A stretch of DNA of 32,121 nucleotides from Gammaproteobacteria bacterium (lineage in GTDB: Bacteria; Pseudomonadota; Gammaproteobacteria; UBA9214). Below are positions 9,484-18,180 of the stretch, piece by piece. The position numbers were made by a program, and so were the translations under genes. Within the stretch, counting starts at the first letter, position 1, and each line of letters opens with the position of its first letter. Location: the NCBI GenBank assembly GCA_020344335.1, contig CP070821.1:2585747-2617867 (forward strand), given 5' to 3'. A model generated the notes under the pieces. That model did not search any database. It was not told the origin of the DNA and saw only the letters and a list, made by a program, of their open reading frames with translations.

Positions 9484-11775
9484 TCAGCTGGCTTCCTTGT
9501 CAACCGTCGCTGCGGTTTCTTCCCAGGGCTCGACGAACCTGCAATCCTGTTGCGGACAGACCCGCTGGGTACCGGAGCGCTTGGTGGTCTTGATGCTGGT
9601 AATCGGCCAGTTGCACTTCGGACAGGGTTCCGCCAGCGGCTGGTTCCAGAGCGCATAGTCGCAATCCGGATAGCGTTCGCAGGAATAGAAGATCTTGCCA
9701 CGGCGGGACTTGCGTTTGAGGATGGTGCCCTTGTGGCATTGCGGGCAGGGTACTTCGGTGTCCTCCGGTTTTTCCAGTGGCTCGATATGCTTGCAGTCCG
9801 GGTAGCTGCTGCAGCCGATGAACTTGCCATAGCGGCCGTTACGTACGATGAGTTGTGAATCGCACTTCGGGCAGCTGCGACCTTCAACGATCTCCGGTTC
9901 TGCACTCTCGCTGTCTTCACCGACATTACGGGTGTATTTGCATTCCGGGTAGCCGGAACAGCCGATGAAAAACCCGCCTTTCCCGAGGCTCATCTGCAGC
10001 TGTTTGCCGCACTCCGGGCAGTTTTCATCGATAGACTTGGGGTATGGCCGGTTGTATTCCTTGGCAACCAGTCGTTTGAACGGTTTCCAGAACTCATTCA
10101 TAACCGGTATCCAGTCCTTTTCACCGCGTGATACCGCATCGAGCTCGTCTTCGAGTTCCGCGGTAAAGTCGTAGTCAACATAGGAGGTGAAATTGTCTGT
10201 CAGGAACTCCACAACGACGCGCCCGACATCTGTCGGGTAAAAGCGTTTCTTCTCCAGGATAACGTAGTCGCGTGCCTGCAGTGTCGATATGATGGTGGCA
10301 TAGGTTGACGGTCTGCCGATACCATATTCCTCGAGCGTCTTTACCAGGCTGGCCTCGGAATAGCGCGGTGGCGGCTCGGTAAAATGCTGGTCAGCACGGA
10401 TTTCCTTCAGCGTACAGCTATCCCCTGCCTCCAGTGGCGGCAGGAGTTTTTCGTCGTTATTGCCTTTCCTGTCGTCCACTCCTTCCTGGTAGACCGCCAT
10501 GAAGCCCGGATCGACTACGGTTGAGCCGGTGGCACGCAGCCGGTTGCCTGCGCCACAGTTGAAGTCCACGCTCACGGTATTGATGGTGGCGTGGATCATT
10601 TGGCAGGCGATGGTGCGTTTCCAGATCAGGTTATAGAGTTTCAGCTGCTCCGCGCTCAGGTATTGCTTGATGTCGTCCGGCACGTGCCGTACCGACGTGG
10701 GGCGGATGGCCTCGTGTGCCTCCTGCGCATTCTTCGCCTTGGTCTTGTAGGTGCGCGGCTTGTCGGGCAGTGCCTCCTTGCCAAAACGCTCCGGGATGAA
10801 GGCACGCAGTTCGTCGATAGCATCCTGGGCCAGGTTGACCGAGTCGGTACGCATGTAGGTGATCAGGCCGACGGTCTCACCGCCGATGTCCATCCCTTCA
10901 TAGAGTTGCTGTGCTATCCGCATGGTGCGGCTGGCGGTAAATCCGAGCTTGCGTGAGGCCTCCTGTTGCAGCGTCGACGTTGTGAAGGGAGCAGCCGGGT
11001 TGCGCCGGCGCTGTTTCTTTTCGACATTTTCGACAATGAGTTTGCCGTCAGCAGCTGCCAGCAGCTCTTCCCGGGCCTTGTTGGCACTGGGGGCATCGGT
11101 AATCGAAAACTGTTTCAGTTTTTCATCATGCAGATGGGTCAGGCGCGCGATGAAATCGTGCCCGTCATGTGTGAGGTCGCCTTCCAGGGTCCAGTATTCG
11201 CGCGGCTTGAAATTCTCGATCTCGATTTCGCGTTCGACGATCATCCGCAGTGCGGGACTTTGCACGCGGCCTGCCGACAGCCCGCGGCGGATCTTTTTCC
11301 ACAGAAGCGGCGACAGCTTGAAACCAACCAGGTAGTCCAGTGCACGGCGTGCCTGCTGGGCGTTGATCAGCTCGGTAGAGAGTTCACGTGAATTTTCGAT
11401 CGCCTCGTTGATGGCGCGCTTGGTGATTTCGTTGAACGCGACCCGGTATACGGGCTTGTCCTTGAGAACTTTCTTCTCCTTGAGTAATTCGACAAGGTGC
11501 CAGGAGATGGCTTCCCCCTCACGGTCCGGATCGGTAGCGAGATAGAGTACATCTGCCTTTTTTATCGCCTTGACAATGTTGTCGACGTGTTTTGAGTTGC
11601 GCTCGATGAGCTGGTATTTCATGGCGAAGTCATGATCGGGGTCGACTGCACCCTCCTTCGGTACGAGATCGCGGACATGGCCATACGACGCCATCACATC
11701 GTATGCCTTGCCTAGATATTTCTTGATGGTTTTCGCCTTGGCGGGCGATTCAACGATAACGAGATTTTTACTCAT
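9484..11775 (-). CDS. topA: DNA topoisomerase I (type IA)
   Basis: TopA relaxes negative supercoils. The protein has 763 residues, shorter than E. coli's 865. The Toprim domain begins at residue 3 (LVIVESPAKAKTIKKYLG) and carries TDPDREGE at 81-88. The active-site tyrosine is Tyr307 in GLITYMRTDS. LEEYGIGRPSTYA follows near 481. The C-terminus carries four four-cysteine zinc ribbons, at about 586-612, 635-661, 677-705 and 718-745; the fourth is the most divergent. The start ATG at 11775 gives the exact family N-terminus although no Shine-Dalgarno is evident; the leader contains a 7-bp hairpin. It lies between smg and tsaC, the position taken in E. coli by yrdD, which resembles TopA zinc fingers. 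Confidence 0.98.
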   Translation of the reverse strand: MSKNLVIVESPAKAKTIKKYLGKAYDVMASYGHVRDLVPKEGAVDPDHDFAMKYQLIERNSKHVDNIVKAIKKADVLYLATDPDREGEAISWHLVELLKEKKVLKDKPVYRVAFNEITKRAINEAIENSRELSTELINAQQARRALDYLVGFKLSPLLWKKIRRGLSAGRVQSPALRMIVEREIEIENFKPREYWTLEGDLTHDGHDFIARLTHLHDEKLKQFSITDAPSANKAREELLAAADGKLIVENVEKKQRRRNPAAPFTTSTLQQEASRKLGFTASRTMRIAQQLYEGMDIGGETVGLITYMRTDSVNLAQDAIDELRAFIPERFGKEALPDKPRTYKTKAKNAQEAHEAIRPTSVRHVPDDIKQYLSAEQLKLYNLIWKRTIACQMIHATINTVSVDFNCGAGNRLRATGSTVVDPGFMAVYQEGVDDRKGNNDEKLLPPLEAGDSCTLKEIRADQHFTEPPPRYSEASLVKTLEEYGIGRPSTYATIISTLQARDYVILEKKRFYPTDVGRVVVEFLTDNFTSYVDYDFTAELEDELDAVSRGEKDWIPVMNEFWKPFKRLVAKEYNRPYPKSIDENCPECGKQLQMSLGKGGFFIGCSGYPECKYTRNVGEDSESAEPEIVEGRSCPKCDSQLIVRNGRYGKFIGCSSYPDCKHIEPLEKPEDTEVPCPQCHKGTILKRKSRRGKIFYSCERYPDCDYALWNQPLAEPCPKCNWPITSIKTTKRSGTQRVCPQQDCRFVEPWEETAATVDKEAS

Positions 11776-11789
11776 AGGAATACAGGGCA

Positions 11790-11817
11790 GACAGGCATTA
11801 TGACTACCTGGCCTGTC
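11790..11817 (-). promoter_or_regulatory. Stem-loop in the smg-topA spacer
   Basis: GACAGGC (11790-11796) and GCCTGTC (11811-11817) form a 7-bp stem with a 14-base loop, within the 53 bp between smg and topA and 15 bases before the topA ATG. There is no T-run, so it is not an intrinsic terminator. It could modulate topA translation, which also lacks a visible Shine-Dalgarno. Confidence 0.35.
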
Positions 11818-11828
11818 CTCAGAGGGGA

Positions 11829-12302
11829 TTAATGGAGGCGGTTGGTCATGTTTTCAAACACCATATCTTCCAGCCAGGCATAGGCCGCCTCTTCTCCGGG
11901 CTGGTTGAACAGCACCATCAGGACAACCCATTTCAGCTGTTCGATATCGAAATCCTCATTTTCCAGCGCCATGGCGCGATCGATGACAAGCTCCCGGCTG
12001 ATGGGATTGAGGACGCCCTTCTGCTCCAGGAATAGCAGCAGCCCCTGGCACTCGGTATCGAGCCGCCCGGTTTCCTGCTCGGAAAACAGCCGCAGCGAGT
12101 GCTCGGCCTGCATGACGGCAGGCGGTGTACCGGTGGCCAGGTCTTCCAGCCAGTTAAATGCCCGCTCAATCTCGGGCGCCGGGAAGCCGGCCGTGTGGAG
12201 TTCGTGCTGCATGGCTTCGCGATCCGGCGCAACCGGGTTTTCCTCATCCATATAATAGTTTTCAAACAGATACATCAGCACGTCGAAAACATTTTCTTTC
12301 AT
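11829..12302 (-). CDS. smg: Smg family protein (DUF494)
   Basis: This 157-residue cytoplasmic protein matches Smg in length and in its N-terminus: KENVFDVLMYLFENY, an acidic stretch, and a later FNWLEDLA. Two similar helical halves are apparent (FNWLEDL and AYAWLEDMV). The biochemical function of Smg is unknown. The gene is kept between dprA and topA/yrdD-tsaC in gammaproteobacteria, which is the strongest support for the name. It begins 11 bp after the dprA stop, with an AGG eight bases before the ATG, so it is almost certainly in the same operon. Confidence 0.93.
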   Translation of the reverse strand: MKENVFDVLMYLFENYYMDEENPVAPDREAMQHELHTAGFPAPEIERAFNWLEDLATGTPPAVMQAEHSLRLFSEQETGRLDTECQGLLLFLEQKGVLNPISRELVIDRAMALENEDFDIEQLKWVVLMVLFNQPGEEAAYAWLEDMVFENMTNRLH

Positions 12303-12313
12303 AAATAAACCTG

Positions 12314-13444
12314 TTATTTCAATCGGTTATATAGTCCTCCCGGGCTGGAGGCTACGAATCCACGTAATTCCAGCTGCAGGAGCATGGAGGAAACTTCTGC
12401 CGGCGTCAATCCGCAGGTTTCCACCAGTACGTCCACCGGTACGGGATCATAACCGATGGCATCCAGCAGCCTGGCGTACTCCGGATCGAGTTTTGGTGTG
12501 TCATCCGTGTCTTTGTCGGAGTCGGAGACTTCCTGCAGGGTCCCGGCCAGTGCCAGCGCACCCAGCTCATCGACTATGTCCTGTGCGGTCTCGACCAGCT
12601 TGGCCCCCTGGCGGATCAGGATATGACAACCGCGTGCCAGCGGATTGTGGATCGAACCGGGTATTGCAAATACCTCGCGGCCCTGTTCCGCGGCACAGCG
12701 AGCACTAATCAGGGAGCCGGAACGCTGTGCCGCCTCAACCACCAGGATACCCAGACTCAGTCCGCTGATGATGCGATTACGACGCGGAAAGTTTTCCGGC
12801 CGGGGCTGTGTCCCGATCGGGAACTCGGACACCAGTGCGCCCTGTTCGGCAATCCGGTGAGCGAGTTGCCGGTGACTTGCCGGATACACGCGATCCAGCC
12901 CCGTGCCCATGACGGCAATGGTTGGCTGATCGGCCTGCAGGGCACCGGTATGACTGGCAGCATCAATGCCCAGCGCCAGTCCGCTGGTGATCACCAGCCC
13001 GGCACGGGACAGGTGTTCGGCGAAATCGGTGGCGGTTCGCAGACCGCCCGGTGTGGGATTGCGGCTACCGACCATGGCGAGTTGCATCTTGCGCAGCACC
13101 TCAATATTGCCGTGCACATACAGCAGGGGTGGCGGGTCGGGTATTTCCAGCAGCAGGGGGGGATAAGTCGCATCCCGGCAGGTGATGATCCGGTTGTCGT
13201 CCCGTGCAGACCAGGCAAGGTCGCGCTCGATGGTCGCCGGGTCCGGTTGCCGCAGTGCCTGTATGGCTGGCAGATCGAGGCCGCAGCGGCGTAGCTGTTC
13301 TGAGGGTGCCTGGAGAATCTCCCCGGCATCCGCGAACGAGTCCAGTAACCGATGTATGCTGGCTAACCCCACGCCCGGGGTTTGGGTCAGTGTCAGCCAG
13401 TGTGTAAGAGTGTCAGTTTGGTCAGTCGGGGATAACGCCACCAT
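12314..13444 (-). CDS. dprA: DNA-processing protein DprA
   Basis: DprA binds incoming single-stranded DNA and loads RecA during natural transformation; the gene is also conserved in bacteria not known to be competent. The 376-residue protein shows an N-terminal helix-hairpin-helix-like part (about 1-70), a Rossmann-like core with MVGSRNPTPGG (125-134) and SGLALGIDAASH (154-165), FPRRNRIISGLS, and a C-terminal winged-helix domain (about 310-376, KLDPEYARLLDAI onward). All expected domains are intact. The ATG at 13444 is taken as start; upstream Shine-Dalgarno is weak. It lies 87 bp after the LysM gene and 11 bp before smg. Confidence 0.96.
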   Translation of the reverse strand: MVALSPTDQTDTLTHWLTLTQTPGVGLASIHRLLDSFADAGEILQAPSEQLRRCGLDLPAIQALRQPDPATIERDLAWSARDDNRIITCRDATYPPLLLEIPDPPPLLYVHGNIEVLRKMQLAMVGSRNPTPGGLRTATDFAEHLSRAGLVITSGLALGIDAASHTGALQADQPTIAVMGTGLDRVYPASHRQLAHRIAEQGALVSEFPIGTQPRPENFPRRNRIISGLSLGILVVEAAQRSGSLISARCAAEQGREVFAIPGSIHNPLARGCHILIRQGAKLVETAQDIVDELGALALAGTLQEVSDSDKDTDDTPKLDPEYARLLDAIGYDPVPVDVLVETCGLTPAEVSSMLLQLELRGFVASSPGGLYNRLK

Positions 13445-13531
13445 GGCGGCTAGTTATCCCGCCCTGTGACAGGCAGTCGCTTGATATTCATTGTTTACCC
13501 TTCCCTGGGTTGGTTGCTGGTGCGAGTCCCC

Positions 13532-14560
13532 TCAGGGTGCCCGCACGAAGTCATGTATATGGATAGCATTGGTGGCCTTCATTACGAGGCAGAAGCTGAC
13601 ACGTTCGAAGGTCCGGAATACCATCAGCATGCCGGCTTCCTCGTCCGGTAGTCTCACCGTGTCACCGCGCTTGCCGCTGACGATGTCGCGTACGCGTTCG
13701 CCTGCCCGGAATATTTTCATGATATGCCCGGTTTCCATGCCGTCGGCCTCACCACGGTTGATCACCACCACGTTGAACTGGCCGATCTGGCTGACACCGC
13801 CGTGTACGGAAATAATGCGTCCCTCGGTGCCGGCTGCGGGGGCATGTGGCGTGAAGTGGGTAGCCAGCTCATCCTTGGACGACGGCCAGAGGCGGTCACC
13901 GACGCGGGCTTCACGATCGGTCTTGGTCAGCAGCAGGGTTGCCGGGTCACCAAACCGCTGCACGGCCCCCTCACCCACGTAAATGGCTTCATAGCCGAGC
14001 ACTTCCTCGGTGTCCGGATCGATATACGGGCCACCGGGTTCGAAGAGATCGAACAGGCCGACATCCGTACCCTCGATGCGGCGCGCGTAGACGCGGTCGC
14101 CGGCTCCAGTGACGATGTGATCGTCGGCACTGGCCACGACGTAGGGAGCCGCCTCCAGCTGGTCCTCGTCAACCACCAGCGGTTTGGTCAGGAACTGCTT
14201 GATTGCATCCATCGGTATGGTCGGGATGGCGCTCTCGAGGCTTTCTACCCGGATCTGTGGCGACAGCTTGACATCACGTCCGCGCTGCAGGCGCAGCTGC
14301 GGCTTGCCATCCACGTAGACCAGTGTGAGGATATCACCCGGGTAGATCAGGTGCGGGTTGGCAATCTGCGGATTGACATACCAGATTTCCGGCCACAGCC
14401 AGGGGTCGCGCAAAAACATGCTGGAGATGTCCCACAGGGTGTCACCTTTCACCACCACATAGCGGTCCGGATGATCGGGGTTGAGAACGACATCTGCGGC
14501 GTACAGTGAACAGGCAAGCAGTGCAGCGCAGACCATTGCGAACAGTTTCTTGATTGACAT
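13532..14560 (-). CDS. Secreted LysM peptidoglycan-binding protein
   Basis: I start this 342-residue protein at the ATG at 14560, because AAGGGA lies 5 bases before it; the frame is open for ten more codons upstream. Residues 1-22 form a signal peptide (KK, then a hydrophobic core, cleavage after YAA). A LysM domain follows at about 33-80 (YVVVKGDTLWDISSMFL, NPHLIYPGDIL), so the mature protein probably binds peptidoglycan in the periplasm. The remaining 260 residues are beta-rich with repeated short blocks and no recognised catalytic motif. LysM proteins of this type lie next to dprA and opposite def in Pseudomonas and relatives, suggesting a conserved but undefined envelope role. It is first in the minus-strand run that continues to hemF. 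Confidence 0.92.
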   Translation of the reverse strand: MSIKKLFAMVCAALLACSLYAADVVLNPDHPDRYVVVKGDTLWDISSMFLRDPWLWPEIWYVNPQIANPHLIYPGDILTLVYVDGKPQLRLQRGRDVKLSPQIRVESLESAIPTIPMDAIKQFLTKPLVVDEDQLEAAPYVVASADDHIVTGAGDRVYARRIEGTDVGLFDLFEPGGPYIDPDTEEVLGYEAIYVGEGAVQRFGDPATLLLTKTDREARVGDRLWPSSKDELATHFTPHAPAAGTEGRIISVHGGVSQIGQFNVVVINRGEADGMETGHIMKIFRAGERVRDIVSGKRGDTVRLPDEEAGMLMVFRTFERVSFCLVMKATNAIHIHDFVRAP

Positions 14561-14653
14561 AGGCATCCCTTTAACGTCGGTTTGTCTCAATACCCGTCCA
14601 CAGCATGCAATGCAAAGTCAGCGGTCGTGGCTGGTGATTTACGACCACTCGGG

Positions 14654-14681
14654 AGTGTAGCGGAAAATCCACATAGAACAA
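14654..14681 (-). promoter_or_regulatory. Probable sigma-70 promoter for the LysM-dprA operon
   Basis: On the minus strand TTGTTC (-35, plus-strand positions 14676-14681) and TACACT (-10, 14654-14659) are separated by 16 bp. Transcription would begin near 14647, giving a leader of about 87 nt. The match is moderate, but the location in the 209-bp divergent gap between the LysM gene and def is right. A plus-strand def promoter was not clear, though TACAGT at 14726-14731 might be a -10. Confidence 0.4.
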
Positions 14682-14769
14682 AACCTTTTGTCGATCCGGA
14701 CAACTCGCTCACGGCAGGATGTGATACAGTATATTGGATATCATCAGCTTGAATTGTGACGGTTATCAC

Positions 14770-15309
14770 ATGGCACTCCTGGAAATTCTCCACTTTCCCG
14801 ATCCGCGTCTGCGCAACAGGGCACAAACCGTGTTGCAGGTCGATGACGAGATTCGCAAACTGGTCGACGATATGTTCGAGACCATGTATGCGGCACCGGG
14901 CATTGGCCTTGCTGCGACACAGGTCAACAGCAGCATGCGGGTCGTCGTTATTGATATATCGGAAGATAAGAGCCAGCCTTTATGCCTGATTAACCCCGAA
15001 ATCCTGGAAACCCGGGGCAGTGAAGAGATGGAAGAGGGCTGCCTGTCTGTGCCGGGATTCTACGAGATGGTGCAACGCGCCGACTGGGTAAGGGTCCGGG
15101 CACTTGACCGGGACGGGAAGACCTGCGAACTGGAGACCGACGGCCTGCTGGCGGTCTGCATCCAGCATGAGATCGATCACCTGGACGGCAAGCTGTTTGT
15201 TGATTACCTGTCGCAGCTGAAACGCACGCGTATCCGGAAAAAACTGGAAAAACAGGAGCGCCAGGGCGTATTCGAGAAGCCTGAACAACGTGGCCATCAG
15301 GTGATTTGA
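14770..15309 (+). CDS. def: Peptide deformylase
   Basis: Def removes the formyl group from the N-terminal methionine of new proteins. The ATG at 14770 gives a 179-residue protein starting [11 protein letters not shown], as in the family; the frame extends to an upstream TTG at 14734 that is not needed. All three signature motifs are intact: GIGLAATQ (44-51), EGCLSVP with metal ligand Cys91, and QHEIDHLDG with ligands His133 and His137 and catalytic Glu134. It is first gene of the plus-strand run def-fmt-rsmB and diverges from the LysM gene. Def and Fmt form the formylation cycle and are adjacent in most bacteria. Confidence 0.98.
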   Translation: MALLEILHFPDPRLRNRAQTVLQVDDEIRKLVDDMFETMYAAPGIGLAATQVNSSMRVVVIDISEDKSQPLCLINPEILETRGSEEMEEGCLSVPGFYEMVQRADWVRVRALDRDGKTCELETDGLLAVCIQHEIDHLDGKLFVDYLSQLKRTRIRKKLEKQERQGVFEKPEQRGHQVI

Positions 15310-15353
15310 CCGCTACTGGCCGGTACGCCGGATACTCCCCGGGCGGGGAATTC

Positions 15354-16292
15354 ATGATGAAAATCGTCTTTTCCGGGACCCCGGACTTCGCCGTTCCCGT
15401 CCTGGAGGCACTGCTGCAATCCGCACACGAGGTGGTGGCTGTCTATACCCAGCCGGATCGTCCGGCCGGTCGCGGACGCCGAAGACGCATGAGCCCCGTC
15501 AAGCAACTGGCAATGGACCGGGGCATTCCGGTACGGCAACCCGTGACCCTGCGTGATGCCTCGGCCCAGGCCGAGCTCGCCGCCCTGCATGCGGACCTCA
15601 TGGTCGTGGTTGCCTATGGTCTGATCCTGCCGCGAGTGGTACTGGTCATGCCCCGGCTGGGATGTGTCAATGTCCATGCCTCCCTGTTGCCGCGCTGGCG
15701 GGGCGCAGCACCGATACAGCGTGCCATCCTGGCCGGGGACACGGAAACCGGGATCAGCCTGATGCAGGTGGAAGCCGGCCTGGACAGCGGGCCGGTTCTG
15801 GCGAGTGGTGCCTGCGCAATCGGGGCCACGGAAACCGGCGGACAGTTGCACGATCGACTGGCACAAATCGGCGCGCAGTTGTTACGGGACAATCTCGACG
15901 CGATCGAGCAAGGCACTCTCACGGCCCGGATCCAGGATGAAGCACAGGTCACCTATGCCGCCAAGCTGGACAAGAGTGAGGCGTTGATGGACTGGAGCCT
16001 GCCCGCCGAGGAGCTGGATCGCCGGGTGCGTGCGTTTAATCCCTGGCCGGTTGCCGAGACGCAGTATGCCGGCAGGCAACTCCGGATCTGGGAGGCCTGT
16101 GTGGCATCAGCCAGTGACCCGGGTCAGGTACCCGGCAGCGTTGTGGCTGCCGGCAAAAAAGGCATCGACGTGGCCTGTGGTAGCGGCGTGCTGAGATTGC
16201 TTAGGGTACAGTTACCGGGTGCCCGTCCGGTAGCCGCTGCCGATTTTGTCAATGCGCACGCTCTTGCCGGGGTGCGTTTCGGTGCCGGATGA
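15354..16292 (+). CDS. fmt: Methionyl-tRNA formyltransferase
   Basis: Fmt formylates initiator Met-tRNA with 10-formyltetrahydrofolate. I start at the first of two adjacent ATGs (15354 or 15357), after a GGGGA; the frame is open upstream to 15306 but that part is not family-like. The protein is 312 residues. The N-terminal domain has [15 protein letters not shown], the catalytic [12 protein letters not shown] (Asn106, His108) and the third catalytic residue Asp144 in AGLDSGPVL. The C-terminal OB-fold tRNA-binding domain starts near residue 205. The basic insert [11 protein letters not shown] resembles the loop that recognises the acceptor stem. The stop codon overlaps the rsmB start by 4 bp. 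Confidence 0.97.
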   Translation: MMKIVFSGTPDFAVPVLEALLQSAHEVVAVYTQPDRPAGRGRRRRMSPVKQLAMDRGIPVRQPVTLRDASAQAELAALHADLMVVVAYGLILPRVVLVMPRLGCVNVHASLLPRWRGAAPIQRAILAGDTETGISLMQVEAGLDSGPVLASGACAIGATETGGQLHDRLAQIGAQLLRDNLDAIEQGTLTARIQDEAQVTYAAKLDKSEALMDWSLPAEELDRRVRAFNPWPVAETQYAGRQLRIWEACVASASDPGQVPGSVVAAGKKGIDVACGSGVLRLLRVQLPGARPVAAADFVNAHALAGVRFGAG

Positions 16293-17590
16293 ACGCGCGC
16301 GGCCGGGCAGCATGCCTGCTCGTGCGTGTTGTCGACGACGGTCAGTCGCTGACTGACGCCCTTGCCCGTCAGCCTCCCGGTCTCGATCTGCAACAACAGC
16401 GGCTGGTCCAGGAGCTGTGCTATGGGACCTTGCGCTGGTATTACCAGCTTGTGGCCGTGCTGGACCAGTTGCTGAAAAAACCGCTAAAGCGCCGTGACAG
16501 CGATCTGCGCTGCCTGTTGCTGGTCGGACTCTACCAGTTGATGCATACCCGTGTGCCGTCACATGTTGCCGTGCATGAAACAGTCCAGGCCAGCCGTGAA
16601 CTTGGCAAGGAATGGGCCGCGGGACTGGTGAACGCGGTGTTACGCAATTACCAGCGGCAGAGCGCATCGCTGCTGGCAGCAGCGGTTGAGGCATCTCTGG
16701 TGGCTCGCCACGCCCACCCGGAATGGTTCATACAGCAGCTGCAAACGGACTGGCCGGAAAACTGGGAAGCCATCCTGAATGCCGGCAACCAGAGGCCACC
16801 GTTCAGCCTGCGCGTCAATCAGCGAAAGAGCGGACGCGATGCCTATCTTGACAACTTGCGAAATCAGGACATCAATGCGCGGCCTCTGCCACATACCCGG
16901 CAGGGAGTATTGCTGGAGTCACCGCTACCGGTCTCGTCCCTGCCGGGTTTTGCCGAGGGCGTGGTATCGGTACAGGACGCGGCAGCCCAGCAGGCCGCGG
17001 AACTGCTCGACCTGCGCAGCGGTCAATATGTACTGGATGCCTGCGCGGCCCCCGGCGGCAAGACGGCACATATCCTGGAGACCGAGCCAGGGCTGGCATC
17101 ATTGACCGCCGTGGATATCGATGCACAGCGCACCGGCCTGATTGAAGACAACCTGGCCCGCCTCGGACTTGCCGCCAACCTGCGGATCGGGGATGCAGCG
17201 GCACCGGACAGCTGGTGGGACGGGCGTCCTTTCGATCGCATCCTGCTGGACGTGCCCTGCTCTGCGACCGGTGTGATTCGCCGCCATCCCGATATCAAGT
17301 TACTGCGCCGTCAGAATGACATCCCTGCCCTGGTTGTACGGCAGGCACGTTTACTGGATGCCGTATGGCCCTTGCTAGCGGCAGGCGGTATGCTGTTGTA
17401 CTCGACTTGCTCGGTACTGGCCGAGGAGAATGAGCAGCAGGTTGGCCGGTTTCTTTCCGGTTGTACGGAGGCTGTTGATGTTACACCGGAGCTACCCTGG
17501 GGCAGGGCCGCAGGACACGGGCGGCAGGTGTTTCCAGGAGAGGATGAGATGGACGGGTTTTATTACGCATGCTTGCGCAAGGCCACTTAG
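16289..17590 (+). CDS. rsmB: 16S rRNA m5C967 methyltransferase
   Basis: RsmB (Sun/Fmu) methylates C967 of 16S rRNA. The 433-residue protein has the N-terminal NusB-like helical domain (about 1-140, with [21 protein letters not shown]) followed by the SAM-dependent domain. The SAM loop is [16 protein letters not shown] (249-264). Motif IV is [15 protein letters not shown] with Cys324, and motif VI is [12 protein letters not shown] with the nucleophile Cys374. It overlaps fmt by 4 bp (ATGA), so translation is probably coupled, and its own 3' end overlaps the DUF4390 gene by 22 bp. Confidence 0.97.
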   Translation: MNARGRAACLLVRVVDDGQSLTDALARQPPGLDLQQQRLVQELCYGTLRWYYQLVAVLDQLLKKPLKRRDSDLRCLLLVGLYQLMHTRVPSHVAVHETVQASRELGKEWAAGLVNAVLRNYQRQSASLLAAAVEASLVARHAHPEWFIQQLQTDWPENWEAILNAGNQRPPFSLRVNQRKSGRDAYLDNLRNQDINARPLPHTRQGVLLESPLPVSSLPGFAEGVVSVQDAAAQQAAELLDLRSGQYVLDACAAPGGKTAHILETEPGLASLTAVDIDAQRTGLIEDNLARLGLAANLRIGDAAAPDSWWDGRPFDRILLDVPCSATGVIRRHPDIKLLRRQNDIPALVVRQARLLDAVWPLLAAGGMLLYSTCSVLAEENEQQVGRFLSGCTEAVDVTPELPWGRAAGHGRQVFPGEDEMDGFYYACLRKAT

Positions 17591-18180
17591 CTCACAAATT
17601 CATCAGGCAGTCATCTCGCCTCTGCTGTCTGGTATTGCTTGGTGTCTGCGTGCTGTTGATCTCCGGCGAGTTGCAGGCCGGTGACGAAAGCGGTGCGTTT
17701 GTTCTGACCGAAGCCGAGGTGGAACTGGGAGAATCTGCCTGGCTGCTGAATGCCTGGCTTGATATCCGGCTTAGCAGCGGTGCACGCGAGGCACTGGAAA
17801 ACGGTGTGCCTCTGGTATTCGAGTTCCGGGTACAGGCCAGGAAAAAACATCCCTGGCTGTGGGACCAGGTGATCGCGAAACACCGGCAAGTCAGGGAAGT
17901 CGTGTATCACGCACTCAGTCGAACCTATATTGTCAGGGATATAAACACCGGGGAACAGAGAGGCTTCCGGCGCCTTGACGAGGCAATGCAGTCAGTGGGT
18001 GTACTCCTGAATATCAGTGTGCTCGACTACGGGCTGGTAGAAGACGGCGGTGAGTATTCGATAAGACTGCGCGGCACACTGGATATTGAGTCACTGCCGA
18101 CCCCGATCCGGTTGCTGGCCTATGTGTCAAACACGTGGTACATGAATAGCGAGTGGTATCAATGGCAGTTGGAAAGATAA
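17569..18180 (+). CDS. DUF4390 family exported protein
   Basis: This 203-residue protein begins with a basic leader and a hydrophobic core (about residues 18-35) ending in LQAG, a likely signal peptide. The mature part (LTEAEVELGESAWLLNAWLDIRLSSGAREALENGVPL, taken as two blocks, then WLWDQVIAKH, LSRTYIVRD and RGTLDIESLP) has the beta-strand pattern of DUF4390 proteins. Their function is not known. Its start lies inside rsmB and its end overlaps the histidine kinase gene by 19 bp, so it is locked into the rsmB-ntrYX transcript. The constant pairing with ntrY suggests a periplasmic partner or modulator of that sensor; this is inference only. Confidence 0.85.
   Translation: MLAQGHLAHKFIRQSSRLCCLVLLGVCVLLISGELQAGDESGAFVLTEAEVELGESAWLLNAWLDIRLSSGAREALENGVPLVFEFRVQARKKHPWLWDQVIAKHRQVREVVYHALSRTYIVRDINTGEQRGFRRLDEAMQSVGVLLNISVLDYGLVEDGGEYSIRLRGTLDIESLPTPIRLLAYVSNTWYMNSEWYQWQLER

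Noticed and set aside
9297..9926. Minus-strand ORF of 209 codons rich in Arg, Ser, Ala and Pro
   Set aside because: Lies out of frame across the 3' end of topA; its low-complexity basic composition is typical of a shadow frame.
13724..14509. Plus-strand ORF of 261 codons
   Set aside because: Antisense shadow of the LysM gene, whose signal peptide and LysM domain are clear.
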